DNA from: an uncultured Lachnospiraceae bacterium
GTDB taxonomy: Bacteria; Bacillota; Clostridia; Lachnospirales; Lachnospiraceae
DNA length: 32,728 nucleotides
NCBI GenBank assembly: GCA_910586555.1
Contig: CAJUJY010000041.1
Coordinates: 1-32,728, forward strand
Direction of reading: 5' to 3'
Below, piece after piece: positions 20,620 through 29,333 of this stretch; positions within the stretch are counted from its first letter, which is position 1; each line of letters starts with the position of its first letter. Below the pieces are notes generated by a model. The model was not told where the DNA came from and did not search any database. It saw only the letters and a list, made by a program, of their open reading frames with translations. The position numbers and the translations under genes are program-made.

Positions 20620-21457
20620 ATGATTGAACCTCCTTAATTATATTATTTGGGGTTGATGCCCCAGCAGTAATACCCACGCTACGAAAAGATTGAAGTTTCT
20701 TCAAATCCAGGTCATCAAGTGTCTGTATAAAATATGTGTCCGGACATGCTCCTTTGCATATTTCAAACAATTTCTGAGTGTTCGAACTATGTTTTCCACC
20801 TATTACTAACATCGCGTCGGATTGCCTTGCAATAGTACCCGCTTCTGTCTGACGCTCTTCGGTAGCGTTGCAAATTGTATTCATAACAAGTATATCATAC
20901 CTCTTTTTTACTAAAATATCAACTATATCTTGAAATTTCTTGTAATTAAATGTCGTCTGTGACACAACACACAGCTTTTTATCCTTATTGTGGCTGTATT
21001 TCCTGGCTTCTTCCACACTTCCTATAACATCTGCGCTGCCCCCGCACCAGCCGCATACACCCTGGACTTCGGGATGTTTCGCATCGCCTGTTACTATTAT
21101 ATGGAAACCCTCGTTATATTTTTCCTCTACTATATGGTGTATTTTGGAAACAAACGGGCATGTTGCATCAACTATATTAACATTTTTTCCTTTAAGTTTT
21201 TCAATTATTTCTTTAGAAACGCCATGTGAGCGTATAATTATTGTAGTGCTGCCATTGCCAGAAGGTTTTAAATCTTTTATATTTTCTATAACCTGTACCC
21301 CCATGTCCCTAAGGCCTGATACTACTTGTTCATTATGGATAAGCGGCCCCAGTGTATATACCATGCCGCCCTTTGCCGCTTCTTCATATGCCATGTTTAC
21401 TGCCCTTTTTACACCAAAGCAGAAACCAGCACTTTTTGCAACTTTAACTTCTCTCAT
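20600..21457 (-). CDS. ispH: 4-hydroxy-3-methylbut-2-enyl diphosphate reductase
   Basis: A 285-residue [4Fe-4S] enzyme, the last step of the MEP isoprenoid pathway, making IPP and DMAPP from HMBPP. The three cluster cysteines are Cys13 (GFCFGVKRAV), Cys100 (DATCPFV) and Cys196 (NTICNATEERQ). Substrate-binding LIHNEQV, RSHGV and DAKHPEVQG are also present. Length is normal. GAGGAG lies ahead of ATG 21457. It sits between cmk and rpsA, a conserved clostridial order, and overlaps rpsA by 20 nt in a different frame. Confidence 0.95.
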   Translation of the reverse strand: MREVKVAKSAGFCFGVKRAVNMAYEEAAKGGMVYTLGPLIHNEQVVSGLRDMGVQVIENIKDLKPSGNGSTTIIIRSHGVSKEIIEKLKGKNVNIVDATCPFVSKIHHIVEEKYNEGFHIIVTGDAKHPEVQGVCGWCGGSADVIGSVEEARKYSHNKDKKLCVVSQTTFNYKKFQDIVDILVKKRYDILVMNTICNATEERQTEAGTIARQSDAMLVIGGKHSSNTQKLFEICKGACPDTYFIQTLDDLDLKKLQSFRSVGITAGASTPNNIIKEVQSYVRSEQ

Positions 21458-21510
21458 TAATGGTACTGCTCCTCTTTATTAATCGGATTATAAACATAAA
21501 AACTTTAGCA

Positions 21511-22176
21511 TTATGTTTCTTTGGTTCTATATATATTAATTACTGCATTTACAGCCTCTTTTACTGATAAATCTGAAGTATCAAGAAACACAGCATCTTC
21601 CGCCTGTTTTAAAGGCGCAGTTTTCCTGTTCATATCCTGCTCATCTCTTTTAATTATATCCTGTTTTATCTTTTCTAAATCACAAGATATACCTTTTTCT
21701 TTCTGTTCTTTATACCGGCGCCTGGCTCTTTCATCTGCACTTGCCGTAAGGTAAATTTTAGTTTTTGCATCTGGCAGTACACATGTTCCTATGTCCCTGC
21801 CGTCCATTATTATGTTTTTAGTGGCAGCAATGCTTCTTTGTAAACCAAGAAGTTTTGCCCTTACTGACACATATTTTGAAATATCTGATGTTACAAGGCT
21901 TACCTTTTCTGTCCTTATAAAAGCATTCACATTTTCACCATTTAATATTACTTCCTGTTTTCCATCCTTATATTCTATGGAAATATTTATGTCTTCACAT
22001 GCAGCTGATACTGCACTTTCATCTTCTGTATCTATGCCATTTCTTATAAAATAAAGTGCCATTGCCCTGTACATTGCACCAGTATCAACATATATAAACC
22101 CAAGTTTTCCTGCGGCAAGCCGGGCTATTGTACTTTTGCCGGCACCAGCCGGGCCATCTATTGCTATATTATCCAT
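21511..22176 (-). CDS. cmk: Cytidylate kinase
   Basis: A 221-residue cytoplasmic nucleoside-monophosphate kinase that phosphorylates CMP/dCMP with ATP. It has the P-loop IDGPAGAGKS (Gly8-Ser15), the YVDTGAMYRA motif, DGRDIGTCVLPDA and the lid RARRRYKEQ. The start is ATG 22176, with AAAGGGG just before it; the in-frame ATG five codons earlier overlaps that ribosome-binding site. It precedes ispH-rpsA in the same direction. Confidence 0.95.
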   Translation of the reverse strand: MDNIAIDGPAGAGKSTIARLAAGKLGFIYVDTGAMYRAMALYFIRNGIDTEDESAVSAACEDINISIEYKDGKQEVILNGENVNAFIRTEKVSLVTSDISKYVSVRAKLLGLQRSIAATKNIIMDGRDIGTCVLPDAKTKIYLTASADERARRRYKEQKEKGISCDLEKIKQDIIKRDEQDMNRKTAPLKQAEDAVFLDTSDLSVKEAVNAVINIYRTKET

Positions 22177-22230
22177 AATTACCCCTTTCATATGTGGTTT
22201 CTCTTAGCAACAGCTTGTTTTCCATTATAT

Positions 22231-23502
22231 TTAATCTTTAGGACATGCAGCAGATTTTCCTGCCAGATACCCTGTTGACCATGCTATCTGGAGGTTATAT
22301 CCTCCTGTTACTGCGTCTGTATCAATCACTTCCCCTGCAAAATAAATTCCTTTTACTTTTTTAGACTGCATTGTTGCAGGGTTAATTTCTTTAACTGTTA
22401 CACCGCCCCTTGTTATAATGGCTTCATTAAATCCCCGGAGGCCTTCTGGCGTTATTACAAGCCCCTTTAATAAATCTATAAGTCCTGCCCTTTCCTGCTT
22501 TGTAACTGAGTGGACTTTTTTTTCTGGTTCTATGCCAGAAAGTGTGGTTATTACAGGTATAAGCTTTGCAGGCAGAAGCCTTCCAAGGCTGTTTTTAAAC
22601 TGGCTGTTCTTACATTCTGAAAAATCTCTTAATATTCTCTCATTAAGCTGCTGTTTTGTCAATGCAGGTTTTAAATCTATTATAAATTTCATATTATCCA
22701 GGTTTTCTCCTGGCATATAACAGCTTGCATGAAGCACTAGCGGCCCGCTTATGCCAAAATGTGTAAAAAGCATTTCCCCCATTTCTTTATATAAAACTTT
22801 TTGCCCGTCTATAAGGGATAATTCTACATTCCGCAAAGAAAGCCCCTGTAATTCTTTTGGAAAACTTTCCTTTGTATTTACAGGCACAAGTGAAGGAAAT
22901 GCCTGTTTTACACTATGTCCTGTATCTCTGGCAAACCTGTAGCCATCACCTGTTGAACCTGTTGATGGATATGAAATGCCGCCTGTTGCAATTATAACAG
23001 CGTCTGCTTTAACTGTTTCTGTGCCTTTTCTTCTGCCCCCATTTAAATATTTAATATCCACACTTTTAAAAATGCCATTTTCTATATTTATTTTCTGTAC
23101 TTCTGTATTATAACAGACCTGTACATTCCTTTTTTCCAGTTCATTTTTAAAGGTTTTAATAACATCAGATGATTTGCCAGAAAACGGAAATACCCTTCCA
23201 CCACGTTCCGTTTTAAGCTTTAGTCCGTTTTTTTTAAAAAAATCCATTACTTTATGGCTGTCCAGGGCAGAAAATGCACTATATAAAAACTTGGGGTTTG
23301 ATACAACGTGAAGAAGCAGGTTCTGTATATCACTGTTATTCGTAATATTGCACCTGCCTTTTCCTGTTATATAAAGTTTTTTGCCAATTTTTTCATTTTT
23401 CTCAATAATAATAACTTCTGCACCAGAATCCGCTGCTGCATAAGCTGCCATTATGCCGGCTGCCCCGCCTCCAATTACAACAATTTTAACTTTTTTGTCC
23501 AA
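22231..23502 (-). CDS. BaiN/YhiN-type NAD(P)/FAD-dependent oxidoreductase
   Basis: A 423-residue flavoprotein of the HI0933/YhiN family, the family that includes BaiN. The FAD-binding Rossmann motif VVIGGGAAGIMAAYAAA is at the N terminus, followed by KIGKKLYITGKGRCNITN, ATGGISYPSTGSTGDGY and the C-terminal GEVIDTDAVTGGYNLQIAWSTG closing motif. The physiological substrate is not known for most members; BaiN links it to bile-acid reduction in some gut Clostridia, which cannot be assumed here. It starts at TTG 23502, set by GGAGGA upstream. The stop of the CinA-type gene is 15 bp upstream. Confidence 0.88.
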   Translation of the reverse strand: MDKKVKIVVIGGGAAGIMAAYAAADSGAEVIIIEKNEKIGKKLYITGKGRCNITNNSDIQNLLLHVVSNPKFLYSAFSALDSHKVMDFFKKNGLKLKTERGGRVFPFSGKSSDVIKTFKNELEKRNVQVCYNTEVQKINIENGIFKSVDIKYLNGGRRKGTETVKADAVIIATGGISYPSTGSTGDGYRFARDTGHSVKQAFPSLVPVNTKESFPKELQGLSLRNVELSLIDGQKVLYKEMGEMLFTHFGISGPLVLHASCYMPGENLDNMKFIIDLKPALTKQQLNERILRDFSECKNSQFKNSLGRLLPAKLIPVITTLSGIEPEKKVHSVTKQERAGLIDLLKGLVITPEGLRGFNEAIITRGGVTVKEINPATMQSKKVKGIYFAGEVIDTDAVTGGYNLQIAWSTGYLAGKSAACPKD

Positions 23503-23517
23503 TATCTTCCTCCGTAA

Positions 23518-24009
23518 CTACATTAATTCCAGCAAATTATACACAAGTTTTACGGCTTCTTCTACTGTCTGCCTCCGTACACTGTTTCTGTCACCAGAAA
23601 AATTATACTTTCTTATAGCTGCCTTTGCATCTTCTCCAGATATGCCCCTGCAAAACACACATATATAAACTGTCCCTGCTGGTGTGCCATCTTCTGCTGG
23701 CCCTGGCCCTGCATAACCTGTTGTTGCCACTGTTATATCTGAACCTGTTATCCTTGCTGCCCCCTCCGCCATCTGCTTTGCTACAATGCTGCTTACTGCT
23801 GTATATTCTTTAAGGTCATCTTCAGAAACACCAAGCACCTTATGCTTTACTTCGTCTGAATATGTTATATACCCCTCTTCAAATACCTCTGAAGCCCCTG
23901 GCACATCAACAATGCATGAAGCTAACATTCCCCCTGTCAGTGACTCAGCCGTTGAGATATGAAGCTGGTATTTTTTAAGAAGTTTTACAATTTCTGTTAA
24001 AGTTTCCAT
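23518..24009 (-). CDS. CinA C-terminal domain protein (NMN deamidase, PncC-like)
   Basis: A 163-residue stand-alone CinA C-terminal domain, in family terms a nicotinamide-nucleotide amidase that converts NMN to NaMN in pyridine salvage. Diagnostic blocks are ISTAESLTGGMLASCIVDVPGAS, YITYSDEVKHKVLGV and TGYAGPGPAEDGTPAGTVYI. ATG 24009 follows AGAGGAGA; the open frame continues upstream to 24030 but without a site. It lies between pgsA and the flavoprotein. In many bacteria the same domain is fused to a molybdopterin-like domain and linked to competence; that domain is absent. Confidence 0.88.
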   Translation of the reverse strand: METLTEIVKLLKKYQLHISTAESLTGGMLASCIVDVPGASEVFEEGYITYSDEVKHKVLGVSEDDLKEYTAVSSIVAKQMAEGAARITGSDITVATTGYAGPGPAEDGTPAGTVYICVFCRGISGEDAKAAIRKYNFSGDRNSVRRQTVEEAVKLVYNLLELM

Positions 24010-24059
24010 AATCTCCTCTTTTCTATACAATATTAACCCAGTGCAACCAGGAAAATATA

Positions 24060-24608
24060 TTACATATTACCGTCCTGCATTATTTTCCAGTTCTTTAACA
24101 GATAATCTGCAAGTGACACTACTGTTAATATTATAGCTGCATAAATAAAAACCAGTTCTGTAATATTTATAAATGTACCATCAAAATCCAGTATTAAAAG
24201 TACTGACATAACCATCTGGGTTATTGTTTTAACTTTGCCCCACCAGCTTGCTGCAAGTACAACGCCTGCATCTGATGCTACAAGCCGGAATCCGCTTATT
24301 ATAAATTCCCTGCTTATTATAACTATAACGCCCCATACAGGCATAGGGTTTTCTGGTATTGAAACAAAACAGATAAGGGCAGCACTTACTAAAAGTTTAT
24401 CTGCTAACGGATCCATAAATTTGCCAAAATTTGATACAAGATCATATTTACGTGCTATATAACCGTCTAATGTATCTGTAAGGCTTGCTGCTATAAATAT
24501 AAGGGCTGCTATGTAATTTGAATACTTTACAAATCCTGACAACATAAAAAATACAAAAAAAGGTATCATAATTACACGAAGCATTGTAATTTTATTAGGT
24601 AAATTCAT
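24060..24608 (-). CDS. pgsA: CDP-diacylglycerol--glycerol-3-phosphate 3-phosphatidyltransferase
   Basis: A 182-residue integral membrane enzyme that makes phosphatidylglycerol phosphate. The CDP-alcohol phosphotransferase motif is exact: DTLDGYIAR, eight residues, G, three residues, D, PLA, D. Five or six membrane helices are visible. The start MNLPNKITMLR is typical of PgsA, and GGGGGA precedes ATG 24608, so the extra six codons upstream are dropped. It lies 14 bp after rimO. Confidence 0.94.
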   Translation of the reverse strand: MNLPNKITMLRVIMIPFFVFFMLSGFVKYSNYIAALIFIAASLTDTLDGYIARKYDLVSNFGKFMDPLADKLLVSAALICFVSIPENPMPVWGVIVIISREFIISGFRLVASDAGVVLAASWWGKVKTITQMVMSVLLILDFDGTFINITELVFIYAAIILTVVSLADYLLKNWKIMQDGNM

Positions 24609-24622
24609 AGAAATCCCCCTTT

Positions 24623-25981
24623 TCAATTTACAACTTCACCCACCAGGTCATACCCCTCTGAACCTGTAATCTTTACTTTTATAAAATCCCCTGACATAAG
24701 CTGCCAGCCTGATGGTATAAAGACATATCCGTCTACATCTGGTGCGTCCATATATGTCCTGCATATATAAACTTCATCTTCTGGAAGGTAACCACAGACA
24801 ATTACATCCATTTCCATGCCAATTAGTGACTGGCTTTTTTCAAATGCAATGCCCTGCTGTATTTCCATTATTTCATTGCGCCTGGCTTCTTTTACATCCT
24901 CTGGTACCTGCCCTGGCATTTTGGCCGCAGGTGTGCCTTCCTCCTGTGAGTAAGTAAATACACCTAGCCTGTCAAACTTTGCCTTTATAATAAAATCTTT
25001 TAACTCTTCAAAATCCTTTTCTGTTTCTCCTGGAAAACCTGTTATTATAGTTGTACGTAATACTATATCTTTTATGTTCTTTCTAAGTTTTTCTATTATT
25101 TCCTCTAACTGTGCCCTGTCTGTGCGCCTTCCCATAAGCTTAAGTATCCTGTCTGAGCCATGCTGCACAGGGATATCAAGATAATGGCAGACTTTTGGCA
25201 GGTTCTTTATAGCATCTATAAGACTGTCTGTTATTTCTTCCGGATAACAGTATAAAACCCTTATCCACTTAAGCCCCTCTATTTCTGAAAGCTTGTAAAG
25301 AAGTTCTGGAAGGCTTTCTTTGCCATAAATGTCTTTGCCATAAAGTGTAGTTTCCTGTGCTACTAGTATAATTTCACTTATACCCTTTGCAACAAGGTTT
25401 TTAGCCTGTTTTACAAGGTTCTCTGCCGGGATGCTTCTGTATTTCCCCCTTACGCTTGGAATAATACAGTAAGTACAGCATTTATCACAGCCCTCTGCAA
25501 TCTTAAGATAAGCATGGCCTCCGCCAGTTACTGCCTCCCTGTCTTCATATGGCACTGGCAGGTAATCTGTACTTCTAAGGCTTTCTACAACATTACTGCT
25601 TTTTACTGCACAATCCTTACCATGTATATCTTCAAGTGCTTTTTTTATACTTTCTGCAAGGCTTTCATAAGCCGTTGTGCCAATAATTACATCAACTTCT
25701 GGCAGTTCTTCTTTAATCTCTTTGTGGTAACGTTGTGCAAGGCATCCTGTGGCAACAAGAAGCCTGCACTTTCCATTTTCTTTATAAGCTGCCATTTCAA
25801 TAAGTGTATTTATGCTTTCTTCCTTTGCATCCCCAATAAAACAGCATGTATTTACAACAATAATATCTGCTTCTTCTGCATTGTAAACTATATTATGCCC
25901 AGCTTTTTTTAAAGATGTTACCATCATTTCGCCATCAACCAGGTTTTTATCACAGCCAAGTGAAATAAAACAAATATCCAC
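24623..25981 (-). CDS. rimO: Ribosomal protein S12 methylthiotransferase RimO
   Basis: A 452-residue radical-SAM methylthiotransferase that modifies an aspartate of ribosomal protein S12. The N-terminal UPF0004 domain has cysteines 10, 46 and 80 for the auxiliary cluster. The radical-SAM CxxxCxxC is Cys165/169/172 (EGCDKCCTYCIIP), and a C-terminal TRAM domain ends the protein. The start is GTG 25981 (VDICFISLGCDKN), which gives the usual family N terminus; the ribosome-binding site is weak (AAAGGCTGG). It lies downstream of folD with a 40-bp gap. Confidence 0.94.
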   Translation of the reverse strand: MDICFISLGCDKNLVDGEMMVTSLKKAGHNIVYNAEEADIIVVNTCCFIGDAKEESINTLIEMAAYKENGKCRLLVATGCLAQRYHKEIKEELPEVDVIIGTTAYESLAESIKKALEDIHGKDCAVKSSNVVESLRSTDYLPVPYEDREAVTGGGHAYLKIAEGCDKCCTYCIIPSVRGKYRSIPAENLVKQAKNLVAKGISEIILVAQETTLYGKDIYGKESLPELLYKLSEIEGLKWIRVLYCYPEEITDSLIDAIKNLPKVCHYLDIPVQHGSDRILKLMGRRTDRAQLEEIIEKLRKNIKDIVLRTTIITGFPGETEKDFEELKDFIIKAKFDRLGVFTYSQEEGTPAAKMPGQVPEDVKEARRNEIMEIQQGIAFEKSQSLIGMEMDVIVCGYLPEDEVYICRTYMDAPDVDGYVFIPSGWQLMSGDFIKVKITGSEGYDLVGEVVN

Positions 25982-26021
25982 GCTGATAACCAGCCTTTCT
26001 AAATTATATTGTTTTTTAGCA

Positions 26022-26876
26022 TTATTGTTCCTGTAATTTTCTCTCTACAGAGTATACGCAGTTATTCATAAGCATTGCAATCGTCATAGGGCCTACACCG
26101 CCAGGCACAGGAGTTACTGCTCCTGCTTTTTCCATAACACTGTCAAAATCAACATCACCACAGAGTTTCCCGTTTTCATCCCTGTCCATTCCCACATCAA
26201 TAATAACAGCGCCTTCTTTAATATAATCTGCGGTAATAAACTTTGCTTTTCCTATTGCCACAATAAGTATATCTGCCCTTCTTGTTACTTCCTTTAAATC
26301 TGTAGTATGGGAATGGCATGTAGTAACTGTGCCGTTTTCACGTAATAAAAGCATTGAAACAGGCTTGCCTACAATATTGCTTCTGCCTATTACAACACAT
26401 TCCTTCCCATCTATCTGTATATTATAACGCTTTAAAAGTTCTATAATGCCTGCCGGGGTACATGATACAAAACCAGGCTGGCCTATACTCAACGCCCCTA
26501 CGCTCTGTAAATGGAAACCATCTACATCTTTACCAGGGCTTATTGCCTGTATAACTTTGTCCTCACTTATATGTGAAGGAAGCGGAAGCTGTACAAGTAT
26601 GCCATCTACATCTTCCCTTTCATTAAGGGAATTTACAAGCTTAAGAAGTTCTTCCTCTGTAGTTTCCTCTGGTATTTCATATGCAAGCGAACGTATGCCT
26701 GTATATTCACATGCTTTCTTTTTATTGCCAACATAAACCGTAGAGGCAGGGTCATTCCCAACCTGTATAACAGCAAGGGTTACATTAACACCCTTTTCCT
26801 TTAAAGCAAAAACTTTTTCCCTTACTTCATCCTTTATTTCCTTTGAAATCTTCTTTCCATCTATAATAACTGCCAT
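26022..26876 (-). CDS. folD: Methylenetetrahydrofolate dehydrogenase / cyclohydrolase
   Basis: A 284-residue bifunctional enzyme interconverting 5,10-methylene-, methenyl- and 10-formyl-tetrahydrofolate with NADP(H). Family motifs: YVGNKKKACEYTGI carrying the catalytic Lys, GILVQLPLP, PGKDVDG, the NADP-binding GRSNIVGKPV, and PVPGGVGPMTIAML near the end. ATG 26876 follows AAGGAGGG. It is preceded by an inverted repeat that separates it from the nucleoside kinase gene. Confidence 0.96.
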   Translation of the reverse strand: MAVIIDGKKISKEIKDEVREKVFALKEKGVNVTLAVIQVGNDPASTVYVGNKKKACEYTGIRSLAYEIPEETTEEELLKLVNSLNEREDVDGILVQLPLPSHISEDKVIQAISPGKDVDGFHLQSVGALSIGQPGFVSCTPAGIIELLKRYNIQIDGKECVVIGRSNIVGKPVSMLLLRENGTVTTCHSHTTDLKEVTRRADILIVAIGKAKFITADYIKEGAVIIDVGMDRDENGKLCGDVDFDSVMEKAGAVTPVPGGVGPMTIAMLMNNCVYSVERKLQEQ

Positions 26877-26911
26877 AAACCCTCCTTATAAACTCTGTAA
26901 ATAATATATTT

Positions 26912-26949
26912 GTGTGTTAGTAACTCCAATTTTAGAGTTTCTTACACAC
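26912..26949. terminator. Inverted repeat between the nucleoside kinase gene and folD
   Basis: GTGTGTTAGTAACTC (26912-26926) and GAGTTTCTTACACAC (26935-26949) pair with two mismatches around an 8-nt loop. It directly follows the kinase stop and precedes the folD ribosome-binding site by about 30 bp. It could be a terminator/attenuator or an operator. The T-run is weak. Confidence 0.45.
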
Positions 26950-26951
26950 TT

Positions 26952-28601
26952 TTATACATTAAATATGCTTCCTCCTACAAATTCCCTTAACAGTGAAATT
27001 TTTGGTATATCATTGCTATTTATCCCTATAAAATAGTCAAGAAATTTTAAGAGCCTTTTTGCTTCTATATATTCTGGCACATCTTTTGGTATTCCAAATA
27101 AAAGCCCTTCTGCATATGGCTTTAAAACTGCCAGTTCATATATTAGTGATGAATTGAACATTATATCTGCTTCTTCCTGGAATGGGAATATATACCTGTC
27201 TTCCCCTCTTCTTACGGAAGGCCACATTGAAATTGTTTTTGCTGCTTCTGTCCCTCTTGTGCGTGCATCCCTGATCATTCTTCTTATAAGCCTTCCATCA
27301 GTAGTGGAAATCCTGTTATGTTCATCAATATTTAACTGTGCAAGCGCACTTATATATATTTTAAATTTGCTTTCTTTTGGCAATGAATATGAAAGCTTGT
27401 CATTTAAGCCATGTATGCCTTCTATTATAAATATATCATCTTTGCCAAGCTTCATAAAATTCCCTTTATATTCACGTTCCCCTTTTAGGAAGTTAAATTC
27501 CGGGAGTTCTGCTGTCCCGCCATTAAGCATTGTTACCATATCTTTATTAAAAAGCTCTATATCTATTGCTCCAAGGCACTCAAAATCATAATTGCCATTT
27601 TCATCTTTTGGTGTATCTTTCCTGTCTTTAAAATAATTATCAAGTGATATTAGCTGCGGCCTTATTCCAAATGTCTGCAACTGTACTGACAGCCTGTGTG
27701 AAAAAGATGTTTTCCCTGAGGAAGAAGGGCCGGCTATCATTATAAATTTTTTACCTTTATCCGATACTATATTTTCTGCTATTTTAGCAATCTTTTTTTC
27801 CTGGAATGCTTCCTGTACAAGTATTAAATCAGTTATCCTGCCTTGTGATATAACTTTATTTAATGCGCCTACAGTATCAGCACCAGCTATTTTACCCCAG
27901 TCACAAGACTCCTGCAGTGTATTAAAAAGCTTTGGGCTTGGTTTATATCCATTAAGTTTGTCTGGTGTCTTTCTGTTTGGCATGTTTATAACAAAACCTT
28001 TATCATAAAGCTGCAAACTGAAATACTTTAATATACCTGTTGAAGCTGGCATATAACCATAATAATAATCTTCAAACCCATCTAATGTGTATATATTTAC
28101 TTTGGACACACGCCTGTATTCAAAAAGCTCTTTTTTATCATACATTCCATAATCTTCAAAAATGCTTATTGCATCTTCTGTATCAATGGAACGTTTTCCT
28201 ATTGGCAAATCTCTTTCTACAAGAAGTTCCATTCTTTCCTGTACATTACAAAGCAGTTTATCTGTAAGCTCTATGCCCTCAGTTTCACAATAAATACTGT
28301 CCCCTATTGCATATTTTACAAAAATATTTTTAAGGCTTTCCCCTGCTATATCATAAAATGCCTTTAACATAAGGAGTGTTACACCCCTTATATAAGTTTT
28401 ATGCCCGCTGTCATATGATGTATCTAAAAATACAACTTCGCAGTCCTGGCTTATCCGCTTATTAAGTTCCATAAGCTTTCCGCCGCACCTTGCAAGTATT
28501 ATATCATAATCACATATATCTTTATTTGCTTTTGCCAGTTCCCCATATGTAATATTGTCATCATACTCTTTTGCCACGCCATTTATTTTAACTTTTACCA
28601 T
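26952..28601 (-). CDS. Nucleoside kinase with TGS/ThrRS-like N-terminal domains
   Basis: A 549-residue protein. The N-terminal ~60 residues form a TGS-type ubiquitin-like domain (VKVKINGVAKEYDDNITYG). Residues about 60-250 resemble the second N-terminal domain of threonyl-tRNA synthetase, including GHKTY. The C-terminal half is a uridine-kinase / phosphoribulokinase-like P-loop domain with GPSSSGKT at 291-298 and IIEGIHGLND. This fusion is widespread in Clostridia and usually annotated as nucleoside kinase; its true substrate is not fixed. ATG 28601 follows GAGGGG. It is linked to trmK upstream by 21 bp. Confidence 0.85.
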   Translation of the reverse strand: MVKVKINGVAKEYDDNITYGELAKANKDICDYDIILARCGGKLMELNKRISQDCEVVFLDTSYDSGHKTYIRGVTLLMLKAFYDIAGESLKNIFVKYAIGDSIYCETEGIELTDKLLCNVQERMELLVERDLPIGKRSIDTEDAISIFEDYGMYDKKELFEYRRVSKVNIYTLDGFEDYYYGYMPASTGILKYFSLQLYDKGFVINMPNRKTPDKLNGYKPSPKLFNTLQESCDWGKIAGADTVGALNKVISQGRITDLILVQEAFQEKKIAKIAENIVSDKGKKFIMIAGPSSSGKTSFSHRLSVQLQTFGIRPQLISLDNYFKDRKDTPKDENGNYDFECLGAIDIELFNKDMVTMLNGGTAELPEFNFLKGEREYKGNFMKLGKDDIFIIEGIHGLNDKLSYSLPKESKFKIYISALAQLNIDEHNRISTTDGRLIRRMIRDARTRGTEAAKTISMWPSVRRGEDRYIFPFQEEADIMFNSSLIYELAVLKPYAEGLLFGIPKDVPEYIEAKRLLKFLDYFIGINSNDIPKISLLREFVGGSIFNV

Positions 28602-28622
28602 TATTTTACCCCTCTTAGATCA

Positions 28623-29333
28623 TTAGCCTGTTTTATAAAGAATACTTTTTATCATATTATATTCTTTTAAAAGTGTGCCCATCCTTTTTTCCTGCACAGT
28701 GCTTTTTGGGTTTTCCTGTTTTGCAAAAGCATCTAATACAGATTTTATGCGTGTCTGTTCTTTAATAAGAAATTCCATTAAAACCTGGTTTTTGCTGTTT
28801 ATAAGATATCTGCCATATATATATTCTGCCTCGTCTTTATAGTGTTCTTTTCCTTTAACAGCCCTTATAACTGTATAAAATTTCCCGTGCTCTTTTACCA
28901 TGTCTTCATGTATAACCATAAACCCGTTTTCATGCAGGAAATGCCTTACAAGATATATTTCTGACTGTGGTGAAAGCACAAGTTCTTCTGCTGTTTTTAA
29001 TGTAGCAATGCCTTTTATTAATATATCTGTTATAAGTGCACCCCCCATGCCACTAATTAATATTGTATTTGCTTCACCCTCTTTTAATTCTTTAACACCA
29101 TCAGAAAGCCTGGTTAAAATACAATGGCTAAGCCCGGCCTTATCTATATTTGCTTTTGCCCTTTTTAATGGTTCTATATTTATATCCATTGCTATTGCGC
29201 CTTTTGCAAGCCCTCTTTTTACAAGGCATATAGATGTAAATGCATGGTCACATCCAATGTCTGCTACTATCCCGCCAGATTTTACATTGGAAATAATACA
29301 TTCAAGCCTTTTTTTATTCTTTATATTATTCAA
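28623..29333 (-). CDS. trmK: tRNA (adenine(22)-N1)-methyltransferase
   Basis: A 236-residue SAM-dependent enzyme methylating N1 of adenine 22 in tRNA, of the TrmK/YqfN family. The SAM motif VADIGCDHAFTSI (about 24-36) is followed by AMDINIEPLKRAKANI and the catalytic ISGMGG (about 93-98). The C terminus is a coiled region. No ATG fits the family N terminus. TTG 29333 does, and it lies inside the last codons of rpoD, giving an 8-nt overlap. The dnaG-rpoD-trmK neighbourhood is standard for Firmicutes. Confidence 0.9.
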   Translation of the reverse strand: MNNIKNKKRLECIISNVKSGGIVADIGCDHAFTSICLVKRGLAKGAIAMDINIEPLKRAKANIDKAGLSHCILTRLSDGVKELKEGEANTILISGMGGALITDILIKGIATLKTAEELVLSPQSEIYLVRHFLHENGFMVIHEDMVKEHGKFYTVIRAVKGKEHYKDEAEYIYGRYLINSKNQVLMEFLIKEQTRIKSVLDAFAKQENPKSTVQEKRMGTLLKEYNMIKSILYKTG